64,000 nucleotides of DNA, taken from an uncultured Acidimicrobiaceae bacterium. GTDB lineage: Bacteria > Actinomycetota > Acidimicrobiia > Acidimicrobiales > SZUA-35. The stretch spans positions 154,840-218,839 of the forward strand of contig CAMYLA010000011.1 in assembly GCA_947259095.1 (NCBI GenBank), written 5' to 3'. The notes under the pieces were generated by a model. The model was not told the origin of the DNA, searched no databases, and saw only the letters and a list, made by a program, of their open reading frames with translations. Shown here piece by piece: positions 17,192 to 25,979 of this stretch; the first letter of the stretch is position 1; each line of letters begins with the position of its first letter. Made by a program: the position numbers and the translations under genes.

Positions 17192-18199
17192 TCAGCGACC
17201 GATCCTCTTGCGGAGGAACTCGGTGGCAGCCGGAACCACCCCACGACGGAACCGCAGGAACAAGCCGATCACCACCAGCCCGTAGAGCACCAGACGGAGT
17301 TGGGCGTAGTCGACCAGGAACTCGTCGAGCCAGGTCAGCGAAGCCGCCCCGACGATGGGGCCGAGCAGGGTGCCGATGCCCCCGAAGGCCAGCATCACCA
17401 GGACCCGGACGTCGACGTCGCCGAAGGCGAAGGTGCTCGGCCCGATGAAACCTCGCCCGCTGTGGGCGTGGAGCGCCCCGGCCAGGCCAAGCATTGCCGA
17501 GCCGAGGGTCCCGGCCAGCACCCGGTATCGGGCGACGTCGACCCCCGACAGTTCCGCCGCCAACTGGTCGTCGCGCAGGGCCCGGAAGGCCCAACCGGTC
17601 CTGGACCGTTGCAAGGCCCGGTACAACACCAGGTAGGCCACGACCAGGGACAGGAACACGTAGTACGGGGCAACCCGATCGTGGAGGAAGGTGTCGGAGC
17701 CGGCTTCGACGAAGATGCCGGTCTCGCCGCCGGTGAGGTCGCGGCGTCCGAGCACGAAGTTCTGGAACGACAGGGAGAAGGCCAGGGTGACGATGCCGAT
17801 GAAGATCGTGTCCAGCGCCCGCTTGACCGAGACCCAGCTGAGCAGACCACCGATCGCCGCCGAGCACGCCGCCGCCAGCACCAGCGACAACACCAGTGGC
17901 ACCCCCAGACGATCGGTGAACACCGCCGAGGCAAATCCGCCGACCCCGGCCAGGGCGCCGACGCAGAGGAACAACTGGCCGGTACTGCCGAAGATGATGT
18001 TGAAGGCCACTGCGTAGGCGGCGAACACCATACCCTCGGTGACCACCCCCATCATCGATCCCGAGTCCTGGTAGCGCAGCGGCACCAGCGCCAACAGCGT
18101 CGCGGTGACCAGGATCGGAGCGTACGGGGTGAGCCGGGAGACAACCCCGGATGATGCGGGGTCGTCGATCCCCTCGGCCGGCCGGTCGAGCGCGGTCAT
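17192..18199 (-). CDS. livM: Branched-chain amino acid-type ABC permease LivM
   Basis: A 335-residue membrane protein with about nine helices. LivM-type marks: FGSTGQLFLCVGALAGVGGF near residue 80 and the coupling segment FRALRDDQLAAELSGVDVARYR near 200, followed by FVLGFGGIGTLLGPIVGA-like ending (VMLAFGGIGTLLGPI). ATG 18199 overlaps the livH stop by 4 nt. Last gene of the five-gene importer; together with LivH it forms the membrane channel. Substrate cannot be told from sequence and may be an amino acid, amide, urea or short acid. Confidence 0.88.
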   Translation of the reverse strand: MTALDRPAEGIDDPASSGVVSRLTPYAPILVTATLLALVPLRYQDSGSMMGVVTEGMVFAAYAVAFNIIFGSTGQLFLCVGALAGVGGFASAVFTDRLGVPLVLSLVLAAACSAAIGGLLSWVSVKRALDTIFIGIVTLAFSLSFQNFVLGRRDLTGGETGIFVEAGSDTFLHDRVAPYYVFLSLVVAYLVLYRALQRSRTGWAFRALRDDQLAAELSGVDVARYRVLAGTLGSAMLGLAGALHAHSGRGFIGPSTFAFGDVDVRVLVMLAFGGIGTLLGPIVGAASLTWLDEFLVDYAQLRLVLYGLVVIGLFLRFRRGVVPAATEFLRKRIGR

Positions 18200-19056
18200 G
18201 AACCGCGCTTGCCCAGCAGGCCCGATGGTCGGGCCACGATGGTCAGTGCGGCGCACACCAGCAGGATGATCGTGGTCACGTAGGTCCCGATGTAGAACGA
18301 ACTGAGGCGGTCAACCACCCCCAGAAGCACGCCGGCCAGGAACGCCCCCGAGACGCTGCCCAGCCCGCCGACCACCGCCACGATCAGGGCCAGCACGGTG
18401 AAGCCGATCGTGTTGGTGGCGCCGATCGGGCCGGTCATGGAGCGGGTCACCGCCACCAGCCCGGCCAGCACACCGCTGAGGGCGAACACGAAGGTCCGCA
18501 CCAGTGCGGGGTTGATGCCACACAATCGGGCCCCGACCTCGTCCTGAATCACCGAGCGCACGCCACGACCGAGCGACGTCAGCCGAAAGAAGCAGACCAG
18601 GACCAGCCCCACGATGATGGTGATGACCGAAGCCAGAACGCTGCCGGTGCTCATCCGGACCCCGAGGATCGAGATCGGCTCGCCCCCGATCCGCAGGCCC
18701 AGCTGCTGGATCGGGTAGCGCCACTGGAGGAATCCGTCGATGATGAAACTCACCCCAAGCATCAACAGCAGGCCGAGCAGGATGCGGTTCTCCCCCTCTT
18801 GGCGGTAGACCACCCGCATGACCGTGAGATCGAGCAGCAGCAGCACACCTCCGGCGAGGGCGATGCCGAGCACGATGGCCGGCACCGCCGGCAGCCCGGC
18901 CGCCATCAGCAACGACACCACCACCGCCCCCAACACCGCAATCTGGCCATGGGCAAGGTTGAGCACCCCGGCCAACCCGTAGATCAGGGTGAGCCCGACA
19001 CCGAGCAGCCCGTATTGGAGGCCGAGCACGATCCCGTCGAGCAGCGCCGATTTCAT
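18196..19056 (-). CDS. livH: Branched-chain amino acid-type ABC permease LivH
   Basis: A 286-residue membrane protein with eight predicted helices. It opens LDGIVLGLQYGLLGVGLTLIYG, the classic LivH N-terminus, and carries the coupling loop TSLGRGVRSVIQDEVGARLCGIN near residue 150 and a long glycine-rich helix VVGGLGSVSGAFLAGVLLG near 225. It overlaps livF upstream and livM downstream by 4 nt each, so expression is tightly coupled. Confidence 0.9.
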   Translation of the reverse strand: MKSALLDGIVLGLQYGLLGVGLTLIYGLAGVLNLAHGQIAVLGAVVVSLLMAAGLPAVPAIVLGIALAGGVLLLLDLTVMRVVYRQEGENRILLGLLLMLGVSFIIDGFLQWRYPIQQLGLRIGGEPISILGVRMSTGSVLASVITIIVGLVLVCFFRLTSLGRGVRSVIQDEVGARLCGINPALVRTFVFALSGVLAGLVAVTRSMTGPIGATNTIGFTVLALIVAVVGGLGSVSGAFLAGVLLGVVDRLSSFYIGTYVTTIILLVCAALTIVARPSGLLGKRGS

Positions 19057-19772
19057 GTCACCCCCAAGTAGGCCCGCTGGACCTCGGGGTTGCCGGCCAG
19101 CTCATCGGAGGTGCCGCTGAAGCCGAGCCGGCCCTGCTCCATGACGTGGCCCCGCTCGGCCAGTTCCAGGGCCAGCGGCACCTGCTGCTCGGCAACCACG
19201 AGGGTCAGGCCGGAATCCCGGAGCCGGGCCAGGGCCCGGTACGCCTCCGCCGCCAGCAACGGGGCCAACCCGGTCGTCGGCTCGTCGAGCATCAACAATT
19301 TCGGTTTCGACATCAGCGCCCGGCCGACCGCCAGCATCTGCTGCTCTCCCCCGCTGAGGGTTCCCGCAGCCTGGCTCCGACGCTCGGCCAACCGGGGAAA
19401 GATCTCGAAGACGTTGCTCTGGACCGCCGGATCGGGGCGCCTCGGAAACGCGCCGAGCACCAGGTTCTCGGTGACCGACATGGCGGGGAACAGGTGACGT
19501 TCGGCCGGCACATAGGCCAGGCCGGCCCTGGCGATCCGATGGGTTCCGGTACTGGTGATGTCGCGACCGTCGAATCGGATCGCACCCCCGCTCGGCGTCA
19601 ACATCGAAACGATGGCCCGGAACAGCGTCGACTTGCCGGCCCCGTTCGAGCCGATGATGGCCACCGCTTCACCCTCGGCCACCGAGAACGAGATGTCGTG
19701 TATCACGTCTTCGCCAAGGTACCCGGCGCTGACGTCGTCAACCTCGAGCAGGCCCTCGCTCCCGCCGCTCAT
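19053..19772 (-). CDS. livF: Branched-chain amino acid-type ABC ATPase LivF
   Basis: About 239 residues from ATG 19772. Walker A GSNGAGKST, Q-loop VPAERHLFPAMSVTENLVLGAF, signature TLSGGEQQMLAVGRAL and Walker B LLMLDEPTTGLAP are all canonical for LivF. The start at 19772 is preferred because GGAGGGG lies 9 nt upstream; an in-frame ATG at 19856 would add 28 low-complexity residues and overlap livG by 23 nt. Confidence 0.88.
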   Translation of the reverse strand: MSGGSEGLLEVDDVSAGYLGEDVIHDISFSVAEGEAVAIIGSNGAGKSTLFRAIVSMLTPSGGAIRFDGRDITSTGTHRIARAGLAYVPAERHLFPAMSVTENLVLGAFPRRPDPAVQSNVFEIFPRLAERRSQAAGTLSGGEQQMLAVGRALMSKPKLLMLDEPTTGLAPLLAAEAYRALARLRDSGLTLVVAEQQVPLALELAERGHVMEQGRLGFSGTSDELAGNPEVQRAYLGVT

Positions 19773-19833
19773 CGGCACCGCCCCTCCACCATCTCGCCCC
19801 CGGACCTCTCCCGGGTTCGTGGCTCCCGCCGGC

Positions 19834-20568
19834 TCATGGGGCGACGGCCCGGTCACCGAGGTAGGCGGTCACGACGTCGGGCTGGGTCATGACCTCCCGA
19901 GGTGGCCCGTCTGCGATCAGGCGGCCGAAGTTCAACACCAGCACCCGCTCGGCCAGGCTCATCACCGCCTTCATCACATGTTCGACCCAGACGATGGTCA
20001 GGCCGAATTCGGCTCTGGCCCGGCGCACCATGTCAACCGAGTGGCTGAGCTCGGAATCGTTGAGGCCGGCCATGACCTCATCGAGCAGGATCAGCCGCGG
20101 TCGCCCGCCGAGCTGGCGGGCGATCTCCAGGAAGCGCTGCTCGTGGAGGTTCAAGGTCGCCACCGGTTCGTTGCGGCGTTCGCCGAGCCCGACGAATTCG
20201 AGCATCCGATCGGCCTGCCGCAGTGCCTCGGCTTCGCTCGCCCCGACCCCGCCGAACAGCGCCCCCAGGGCCGCGTTCTCCCGGACCGTCATCGTCTCGA
20301 ACGGCCTCGGGGTCTGCAACACGATCGCCACCCCGGCATGGCGGGCCCGGTGGGGCTTCAGGCCGGCCAGTTCGGCCCCGTCGAGGTGGATGGTGCCGTC
20401 GGTGGGCGGGTCCATGCCACCGATGGCCTTCAGCAGGGTGCTCTTGCCCGCCCCGTTCGGGCCGACGAGGGCGACGATCTCGCCCTCGTCGACGCTGAAC
20501 GACACATCGTTGACCGCCGTCAGCCCGCCGAAGCGCTTGCCGACGCCGACCAACTCCAGGATCGGCAC
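19834..20568 (-). CDS. livG: Branched-chain amino acid-type ABC ATPase LivG with unusual signature
   Basis: A 244-residue ATPase. Walker A is GPNGAGKST near residue 37 and Walker B is RLILLDEVMAGLN near 155, with the LivG-type E-V-M-A-G instead of E-P-x-x-G. The signature region reads TLNLHEQRFLEIARQL, not LSYGxQRxLEIARA; the loss of the S-G pair is notable and may lower ATPase coupling, as in asymmetric ABC pairs where the partner (LivF) keeps a full signature. The GTG at 20568 starts 3 nt after the livK stop. Confidence 0.87.
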   Translation of the reverse strand: MPILELVGVGKRFGGLTAVNDVSFSVDEGEIVALVGPNGAGKSTLLKAIGGMDPPTDGTIHLDGAELAGLKPHRARHAGVAIVLQTPRPFETMTVRENAALGALFGGVGASEAEALRQADRMLEFVGLGERRNEPVATLNLHEQRFLEIARQLGGRPRLILLDEVMAGLNDSELSHSVDMVRRARAEFGLTIVWVEHVMKAVMSLAERVLVLNFGRLIADGPPREVMTQPDVVTAYLGDRAVAP

Positions 20569-20571
20569 GGA

Positions 20572-21900
20572 TCAGGAGGGCTCGTAGGGCGTGAGCGGTT
20601 CCGGCCGAATCAACGTCTCCGGATACCAGTCGCCGGCGTTGTTGACCCCCTCGGGCGCCGGCCCTTCGCCGAGCACGCTGAAGATCGGAGCCGCATTCGA
20701 CATCTCGCCCCACTCGGTCCAACCCATGGTCCAGGCGTAGCCCGGCAGGTCGAACTCCTGGGTGTGGAGCCATTCGCCGATGGCCGCCGGATCATCTCCG
20801 ACCGCCTCGACCGCCGCCGCCACCATGGTCACGATCCCGAAGCCTGCGACTGCGTCGTCCTCCATGAAGCTGTTGTCGGTGCTGGCCAGGAAACGCCGGG
20901 CCAGGTCCTGGTAGTCCTCGCTGTCGAAGTCGGCGCACTTGAAGTCGGCGTAGCGGCCAATGGCGGCCTCGCCTGCGCCTCCCTCGACCAGGGCCCACGG
21001 GGTGTAGGCACCGGTGATCTGCACGTCGAGTCCCAGGTCGGCAGACTGCACGGTGATGGCGCTCGAGCCGGGCGGGTGGCCGGTGGCCACGATCAGCTCC
21101 GGCTCGAAACCCTCGAGATTGCGGAGGTAGGTGGTGAAATCCTGTTCGGGGACCGGCGCGACCTCGATCTGGTACTCCAAACCCTCGACTGCGTCGAACG
21201 AGGCCTGCATTGCCGCTTCGATCGATCGGCCCCAGCCGTAGTCGGCGATAATGGCACCGATCTTGGTCAGCCCCTCGGCCTCGGCGAATTGGGCGATCGG
21301 TTCCGCCACCGACGGGGCGGCCGGAATGCAGGTCCGGAAGGTGTAGCGGCTGTCCCTGGTGAGGATGGCATCGGACCCGGCCTTCACCAGGAACAGCGGA
21401 ACCTGTGCCTCCTCGGCGAACTGGGCGGTGTTGAGGGCGACGTCGGAGGAGATGGGACCACCGACGGCGACCACACCGTCCTCGATCATCCGCTCGAGGC
21501 CACTGACCCCTTCCTCGGCATTCGACTGGTCGTCGGTCACCACCAATTCGAGGGGTCGCCCGGCGACGCCACCGGCGGCGTTGATCTCGTCGACCGCCAG
21601 TTGCATACCGTCACGGGCCTGGATGCCCCATGGGGTGAAGTTGCCGGTGATCGAGGTCAACGCCCCGATCTTGAGCGGCTCGCCAGACGGGGCCTGGGCC
21701 TCGTCACCGCCGTCCTCGGCCGGCGCCTCCGTACTCTCAACGGTTTCGTCACCACCGGCCTCGTCGGCGGTGGTGTCGGTCTGTTCGGTCTGGGTCTCGT
21801 CCGACGAGGTCTCTCCCGAATCGTCGTCACCTCCGCAGCCAGCAGCCAGCAACGCCAGCGCCGCCAGCAAGGCCAACCAGAATCTGCTCCGTGTCTTCAT
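20572..21900 (-). CDS. livK: Branched-chain amino acid-type ABC lipoprotein binding protein LivK
   Basis: A 442-residue extracytoplasmic receptor. It starts at ATG 21900 with KTRSRFWLALLAALALL and a lipobox LLAAGC, so it is lipid-anchored. A low-complexity acidic/Thr linker (GDDDSGETSSDETQTEQTDTT) precedes the type I binding fold: LKIGALTSITGNFTPWGIQ near 92, GMQLAVDEINAAGGVAGRPL near 108, IGAIIADYGWGRSIEAAMQ near 220. It is the first gene of the importer operon and its upstream 211-bp gap (21901-22111) holds the promoter, no gene and a good GGAGAGGGGTG ribosome site at the start. Confidence 0.9.
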   Translation of the reverse strand: MKTRSRFWLALLAALALLAAGCGGDDDSGETSSDETQTEQTDTTADEAGGDETVESTEAPAEDGGDEAQAPSGEPLKIGALTSITGNFTPWGIQARDGMQLAVDEINAAGGVAGRPLELVVTDDQSNAEEGVSGLERMIEDGVVAVGGPISSDVALNTAQFAEEAQVPLFLVKAGSDAILTRDSRYTFRTCIPAAPSVAEPIAQFAEAEGLTKIGAIIADYGWGRSIEAAMQASFDAVEGLEYQIEVAPVPEQDFTTYLRNLEGFEPELIVATGHPPGSSAITVQSADLGLDVQITGAYTPWALVEGGAGEAAIGRYADFKCADFDSEDYQDLARRFLASTDNSFMEDDAVAGFGIVTMVAAAVEAVGDDPAAIGEWLHTQEFDLPGYAWTMGWTEWGEMSNAAPIFSVLGEGPAPEGVNNAGDWYPETLIRPEPLTPYEPS

Positions 21901-22111
21901 CTGTACACCCCTCTCCTGGTGCCGGCCGCCGGTGGAAGCCACTGCGGCGATCCGGCCCGTTTCTCCAGCCGGATGGACCGGCTGATGTTTGTCGCCCGTT
22001 CCAGGCGAGTGGCCACAGACTAGCCCTCAGGGCGTAGGCCGCGCGGACTTCCCGGCAGAGTGGGGCGCCCTGCGCCGTTCGTGGCAGGATCGTGACGAGC
22101 AGCGCCGACGA

Positions 22112-23761
22112 TCAGGGGCCGTCGACGAACCCATCGAGGTCGTAGTCGGCCATGCAGGCGTCGACCAGGGCCCGGTATCGATCGGCCGCCCCGGACGCCA
22201 CCGCCCAGGTGAGCGGGTCGAGCCGCTGCTGATCCTGGTTGCCTGCGTAGTTGCGCTCGTACAGCGCATGGCGGCCGGCGAACTCCGAGTACAGGGCATC
22301 CCAGATCAACTTGAACAGCTTGATCCGTTCCTCGGCGTCGATCCCGGTCCCCCGGAAGTATTGATCGACCACCGGCCGGAGTTCGCTGTTGCGCAGGTCG
22401 CCGGGACCGGAGACGGTGTAGATCGGCGCCCCGGCCAGGATCGTCTCGAAGATCTCCCGCACCCGGTTCCAGGTGTTGGTTCCGTAGAGCCGACTGGCCG
22501 CGGCAGTGGCCAAACGGGGCACCACGGTGCCCCCGATGCCCGGCTCGGGGTCGGCCACCATGGCCGTGGTCAGCGACCACACCAGTTCCCGGATGGCGAT
22601 CAGTTCGCCGATCGCCGCCTGCACGCCCCGGAACCCCGAGGTGCCGCATGCGTCGGTGCCCTTCAGCAGGAGACCGATGGCGAACTCCAGCTTCACGGAC
22701 AACCGGGTCGCCGACTGCAGGTTGTAGCGGTTGAAGAAACCGGACGAGGCGTAGAATCCACGGCACACCTCGACGTCGCGGTAGGCCAGCACGTTTTCCC
22801 ACGGCACGAAGGTCTCGTCGAACACGATCACCGCATCGTTTTCGTCGAAGCGGCTGGCCAGGGGCGCCTCGAAGGGGTGGCGGGCCGCAGCCTCGTACGA
22901 CGGGCGACAGATCATCTTCACCCCCGGGGCGTCCATTTCGACCACGAACACCAGGGCCATGTCATCGTCGCGACCGGGCTCCATCCGGGCCGCCACCCCA
23001 CTGTTGACCGCAACGAAGGTGGCGTGGGTCAGCGCCGAGCCGGTGGCCACCATTTTGGCCCCCGAGACGTGGATCCCGTTGTCGTCCTCCCGGTCGACGG
23101 TGACGAACACGTCCCGCACGTCGACCCGGTCCCGGGCCCGATCGACCGGCGGGTCGATCAGAACGTGGTTCATGTACAGCACCTGGCCCGCCGAGCGGTG
23201 ATACCAGCCGAGAGCGTTGTCGCTGTAGGGACCGTAGTAGTCGTGACCCTCGGCCAACTGGGCCATGAACGCCGCCTTGTAGTCCGGGGTGCGACCCATC
23301 CAGCCGTAGGTCATGCGCTGCCAGGCCTCGATGGCATCCCGACCGGCCCGCAGATCGTCGGACGAGTACGCCGGGGCGAAGAACGTATGGGTCCGGTTGC
23401 CGAACCGGTCGACCGTTGTCAGTCGGTCCCGGGTGTCGGGGTGGTGGAGGGCATCGTAGAGCCGGGCCACCTCCCAGGCAGAACGGCGAAACCCGGCGTG
23501 GGTGGTCACGTCGTCGACCCGCTCGCCGTCGTACCAGATCTCCCGGCCGTCTCGCAGTGAGTCGAGGTAGCGCTCACCATCGAGCATCTCATCGGTTTCG
23601 ACCACGCTCTCGACATCGACATCGACATCGACATCGACATCGGAGTGGGGGTCGAGATCGGAGTGGGGGTCGGGATCGGGTTTGCCGGATCGGTCGGTGT
23701 TCGGGGTGGCGATGGTTCCACCGTCGCCGGTGGCATCGGTTTGGTCGGCGCTGATGGTCAT
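22112..23761 (-). CDS. HpaB-like FADH2-dependent 4-hydroxyphenylacetate 3-monooxygenase-type oxygenase
   Basis: A 549-residue acyl-CoA dehydrogenase-fold monooxygenase. After an unusual N-terminus it reads GERYLDSLRDGREIWYDGERV, the HpaB family opening, then YSDNALGWYHRSAGQVLYMNH, the G-x-K-M-V-A-TGSALTHATFV segment, and FVPWENVLAYRDVE near residue 320. C-terminal GTGIDAEERIKLFKLIWDALYSEFAGRHALYERNY is typical. Such enzymes ortho-hydroxylate phenols using reduced flavin from a separate reductase; the flavin reductase-like gene at 406 is a possible partner. The first ~55 residues hold D-P-H-S-D and (DV)n repeats matching (CGACAT)5; the real start may be nearer MLDGERY at about 23590. Confidence 0.85.
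   Translation of the reverse strand: MTISADQTDATGDGGTIATPNTDRSGKPDPDPHSDLDPHSDVDVDVDVDVESVVETDEMLDGERYLDSLRDGREIWYDGERVDDVTTHAGFRRSAWEVARLYDALHHPDTRDRLTTVDRFGNRTHTFFAPAYSSDDLRAGRDAIEAWQRMTYGWMGRTPDYKAAFMAQLAEGHDYYGPYSDNALGWYHRSAGQVLYMNHVLIDPPVDRARDRVDVRDVFVTVDREDDNGIHVSGAKMVATGSALTHATFVAVNSGVAARMEPGRDDDMALVFVVEMDAPGVKMICRPSYEAAARHPFEAPLASRFDENDAVIVFDETFVPWENVLAYRDVEVCRGFYASSGFFNRYNLQSATRLSVKLEFAIGLLLKGTDACGTSGFRGVQAAIGELIAIRELVWSLTTAMVADPEPGIGGTVVPRLATAAASRLYGTNTWNRVREIFETILAGAPIYTVSGPGDLRNSELRPVVDQYFRGTGIDAEERIKLFKLIWDALYSEFAGRHALYERNYAGNQDQQRLDPLTWAVASGAADRYRALVDACMADYDLDGFVDGP
23611..23640 (+). repeat. (CGACAT)5 hexanucleotide repeat in the hpaB-like N-terminus
   Basis: Five exact CGACAT units at 23611-23640. 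On the coding strand they give repeating Asp-Val. A second imperfect repeat of about 18 bp follows (encoding two D-P-H-S-D blocks). Being a multiple of three, slippage here keeps frame and only changes tail length. Confidence 0.9.
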
Positions 23762-23929
23762 GGGCTCCTCCGACCGACAGCCGCAGCGAGCAGGGTCGGC
23801 GGTCTACGGACGTTCGAATCAAATCTAGGGCCCGTTGTCGGCGGGCACCATCGAGCTGCCGATGGCGCCGGTCCATCGCCGTCGGACAGCAAGCGGGACA
23901 GTGGAGTTTGAGCGGGCACCCGGACCGAT

Positions 23930-23946
23930 ACTGAAGAGCATTCAGT
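23930..23946. promoter_or_regulatory. Inverted repeat ACTGAA-N5-TTCAGT in the hpaB/TetR divergent region
   Basis: Perfect 6-bp arms separated by 5 nt, located between the divergent monooxygenase and TetR genes. Size and spacing fit a repressor half-site pair. It may be a second operator for the adjacent TetR protein or for another regulator. Confidence 0.4.
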
Positions 23947-23970
23947 TTTGGCTTGAACCCGTCAGCCTCC

Positions 23971-23999
23971 TTGAGGTCCAACCGGCACAGCTGTACACT
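23971..23999 (+). promoter_or_regulatory. Promoter TTGAGG-N17-TACACT of the TetR gene
   Basis: TTGAGG at 23971-23976 and TACACT at 23994-23999 are separated by 17 nt. The -10 ends 7 nt before GTG 24007, so the transcript is predicted leaderless. The box is embedded in the 28-bp palindrome at 23984-24011. Confidence 0.5.
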
Positions 24000-24011
24000 T
24001 GCAGTTGTGCC
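23984..24011. promoter_or_regulatory. 28-bp TetR-type operator overlapping the regulator's own -10 and start codon
   Basis: The arms read GGCACA-G-CTG and CAG-T-TGTGCC around an 8-nt centre, giving 9 of 10 paired positions per arm. It covers the TACACT -10 and the GTG start of the TetR gene at 24007. Binding would block RNA polymerase, so autorepression is predicted. Confidence 0.6.
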
Positions 24012-24561
24012 GAAACAGCGGGTCAACCTCGACGAGGTCACCTTGACCGCCGTGTTGTTGATCGATCGCGAATCGCTGGAGGCGCTCACGCTGTCGGCCG
24101 TTGCAGGCGAGTTGGGCGTACGCCCATCGGCGCTCTACACCTACTTCGACAGCCTCGATGCGCTGCGCCATGCCGTTGCGGTCCGAGCCACCATCAACCT
24201 GACCGACGATCTGCGCAACGCCGCGGTCGGCCAGGCAGGCGACGATGCGATGATGGCCCTGGCCCACACCTACCGGGGCTTCGCCGTCGATCATCCCGGT
24301 CAGTATGCGGCAACGCTGCGCCCCCCGATCCAACCGGGCGACGCGCTGGCTCAGGCCACCAACAGCCTGACCGATGTCTTCGCCAGGGTGATCGCCAACT
24401 ACGGCCACCAGGGCGAGGATGCGGTCCACGCGGCGCGGGCGGCCCGCAGTGCCATCCATGGTTTCGTTGCGCTCGAGGTCGGCCAGGGTTTTCACAATCC
24501 GGCCGACCGCGACACGAGCTTCAACCACCTGGTCATCACCGTCATCAACGGGCTCGGCTGA
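24007..24561 (+). CDS. TetR/AcrR family transcriptional regulator
   Basis: A 184-residue regulator. The helix-turn-helix spans about residues 12-45: LTAVLLIDRESLEALTLSAVAGELGVRPSALYTYF, written here in two pieces as family pattern LSAVAGELGV then RPSALYTYFDS. The C-terminal ligand domain resembles the TetR_C_33/WHG type (HTYRGFAVDHPGQYAATLRPP near 95). GTG 24007 is chosen because a strong promoter ends just before it. It is divergent from the HpaB-like gene and likely controls it together with itself. Confidence 0.85.
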   Translation: MPKQRVNLDEVTLTAVLLIDRESLEALTLSAVAGELGVRPSALYTYFDSLDALRHAVAVRATINLTDDLRNAAVGQAGDDAMMALAHTYRGFAVDHPGQYAATLRPPIQPGDALAQATNSLTDVFARVIANYGHQGEDAVHAARAARSAIHGFVALEVGQGFHNPADRDTSFNHLVITVINGLG

Positions 24562-24675
24562 GCCCCACCGGGCGGGGCGACCTCAGGGGTTCCACTCGCC
24601 CGACGAACCGGTTGGAACTAGGTTGGGCCTCCCACCAGCCTCGCCCGTCGACGGAGCCGACGAGACGGTGGGCAG

Positions 24676-25953
24676 ATGTTCAACCTCGGCGGAGACCGGA
24701 GCAGGGTAGTGGCGAGAGTCAAGCGAGCGATGATCGGTGTCGTGGCGGCACTGCTGGCCATGGCCATTGTTCCGGTGGCCTCGGAGGCAGGGAGCGGCGG
24801 TCGGGGCCATGGCGGTCGGGCGCCGGAGATACGTTTTGCCACCTTCAACGCATCGCTCAATCGGGTTGAGGAAGGGGCCTTGGCCGCCGAGGTCTCGGCG
24901 CCGGGCAGCGCCCAGCCCGACGTGATCGCCGAGATCATCCAGCGGATCAGGCCAGACGTGCTGCTGATAAACGAATTCGACTACGACGCAGCCGGCGTTG
25001 CCCTCGACGGATTCCACGACAACTACCTGGCGGTCCCCCACGGAACAGCAGAGCCGATCAGGTACCGCTACCGGTACACGGCACCGTCGAACACCGGTGT
25101 GGACTCCGGCTTCGACCTGGACAACAGTGGCGCCGCCGGTGATTTCGCACCGAACGACTCGTTCGGGTTCGGCTTCTTCCCCGGCCAATTCGGCATGGCG
25201 GTGTATTCGAAGTACCCGATCAATCGGTCGAAGATCCGCACGTTCCAGAACTTCCTGTGGCGCGACATGCCGGGCGCCCTGCTGCCCGATGACCCGGAAA
25301 CGGCCGAGCCGGCAGACTGGTACTCGGACGAGGAGCTCGACGTGTTCAGGCTGTCGTCGAAAAGCCACTGGGACGTCCCGATCAGGATCGGTCGCAGGAC
25401 GGTGCACTTCCTGGTCAGCCATCCGACCCCGCCGGTCTTCGACGGCCCCGAGGACCGCAACGGCACCCGGAATCATGACGAGATCCGGTTCTGGGCCGAC
25501 TACATCCAGCGAGGCCGCAGCCGCTACATCTACGACGACAACGGGGTGTACGGCGGCCTGCGTGGTTCGGACCGATTCGTGATCGCCGGTGATCAGAACT
25601 CCGACCCGCTGGACGGTGACAGCATCCCGGGGGCGATCCAACAGCTCCTCGACAACCCCAGGGTGAACGACAAGGTCACCCCGTCGAGCCCCGGAGCCAC
25701 CGAGCAGGCCGGCATCCAGGGCGGTGCAAACGATGCCCAGCTGAGCGACCCGGCATTCGACACCGCCGATTTCAGCGACGACTCCCCAGGCAACCTTCGG
25801 GCCGACTACGTCCTACCCCGCAAGAACATGAAGATCACAGACGCCGGTGTGTTCTGGCCCCTGAGCAACGATCCGTTGTTCCCGCTGGTCGGCACATTCC
25901 CGTTCCCCAGCTCCGATCATCGGCTGGTCTGGATCGACACCGTGGTCAGGTAG
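24676..25953 (+). CDS. Secreted endonuclease/exonuclease/phosphatase family protein
   Basis: A 425-residue secreted protein. The N-terminus has basic residues then a hydrophobic stretch (AMIGVVAALLAMAIVPVASEAG), a signal peptide with cleavage near AGS. The EEP fold follows: IRFATFNASLNR near residue 55, VLLINEFDYD near 95 (metal Glu), VHFLVSHPTPP near 260 (catalytic His), FVIAGDQNSDP near 305 (D-x-N) and SSDHRLVWID at the C-terminus (catalytic DH). All catalytic residues are present. Substrate could be nucleic acid, phospholipid or phosphate ester; the long inserts resemble extracellular actinobacterial members. An alternative GTG start is at 24709. Confidence 0.83.
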   Translation: MFNLGGDRSRVVARVKRAMIGVVAALLAMAIVPVASEAGSGGRGHGGRAPEIRFATFNASLNRVEEGALAAEVSAPGSAQPDVIAEIIQRIRPDVLLINEFDYDAAGVALDGFHDNYLAVPHGTAEPIRYRYRYTAPSNTGVDSGFDLDNSGAAGDFAPNDSFGFGFFPGQFGMAVYSKYPINRSKIRTFQNFLWRDMPGALLPDDPETAEPADWYSDEELDVFRLSSKSHWDVPIRIGRRTVHFLVSHPTPPVFDGPEDRNGTRNHDEIRFWADYIQRGRSRYIYDDNGVYGGLRGSDRFVIAGDQNSDPLDGDSIPGAIQQLLDNPRVNDKVTPSSPGATEQAGIQGGANDAQLSDPAFDTADFSDDSPGNLRADYVLPRKNMKITDAGVFWPLSNDPLFPLVGTFPFPSSDHRLVWIDTVVR

Positions 25954-25979
25954 TCGCCGATCGGCGGGGCGGGTCGAGC

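Noticed and set aside
19555..22023. 822-codon plus-strand open frame
   Set aside because: It is fully antisense to livF, livG and livK, which have complete motifs. Composition is artefactual.
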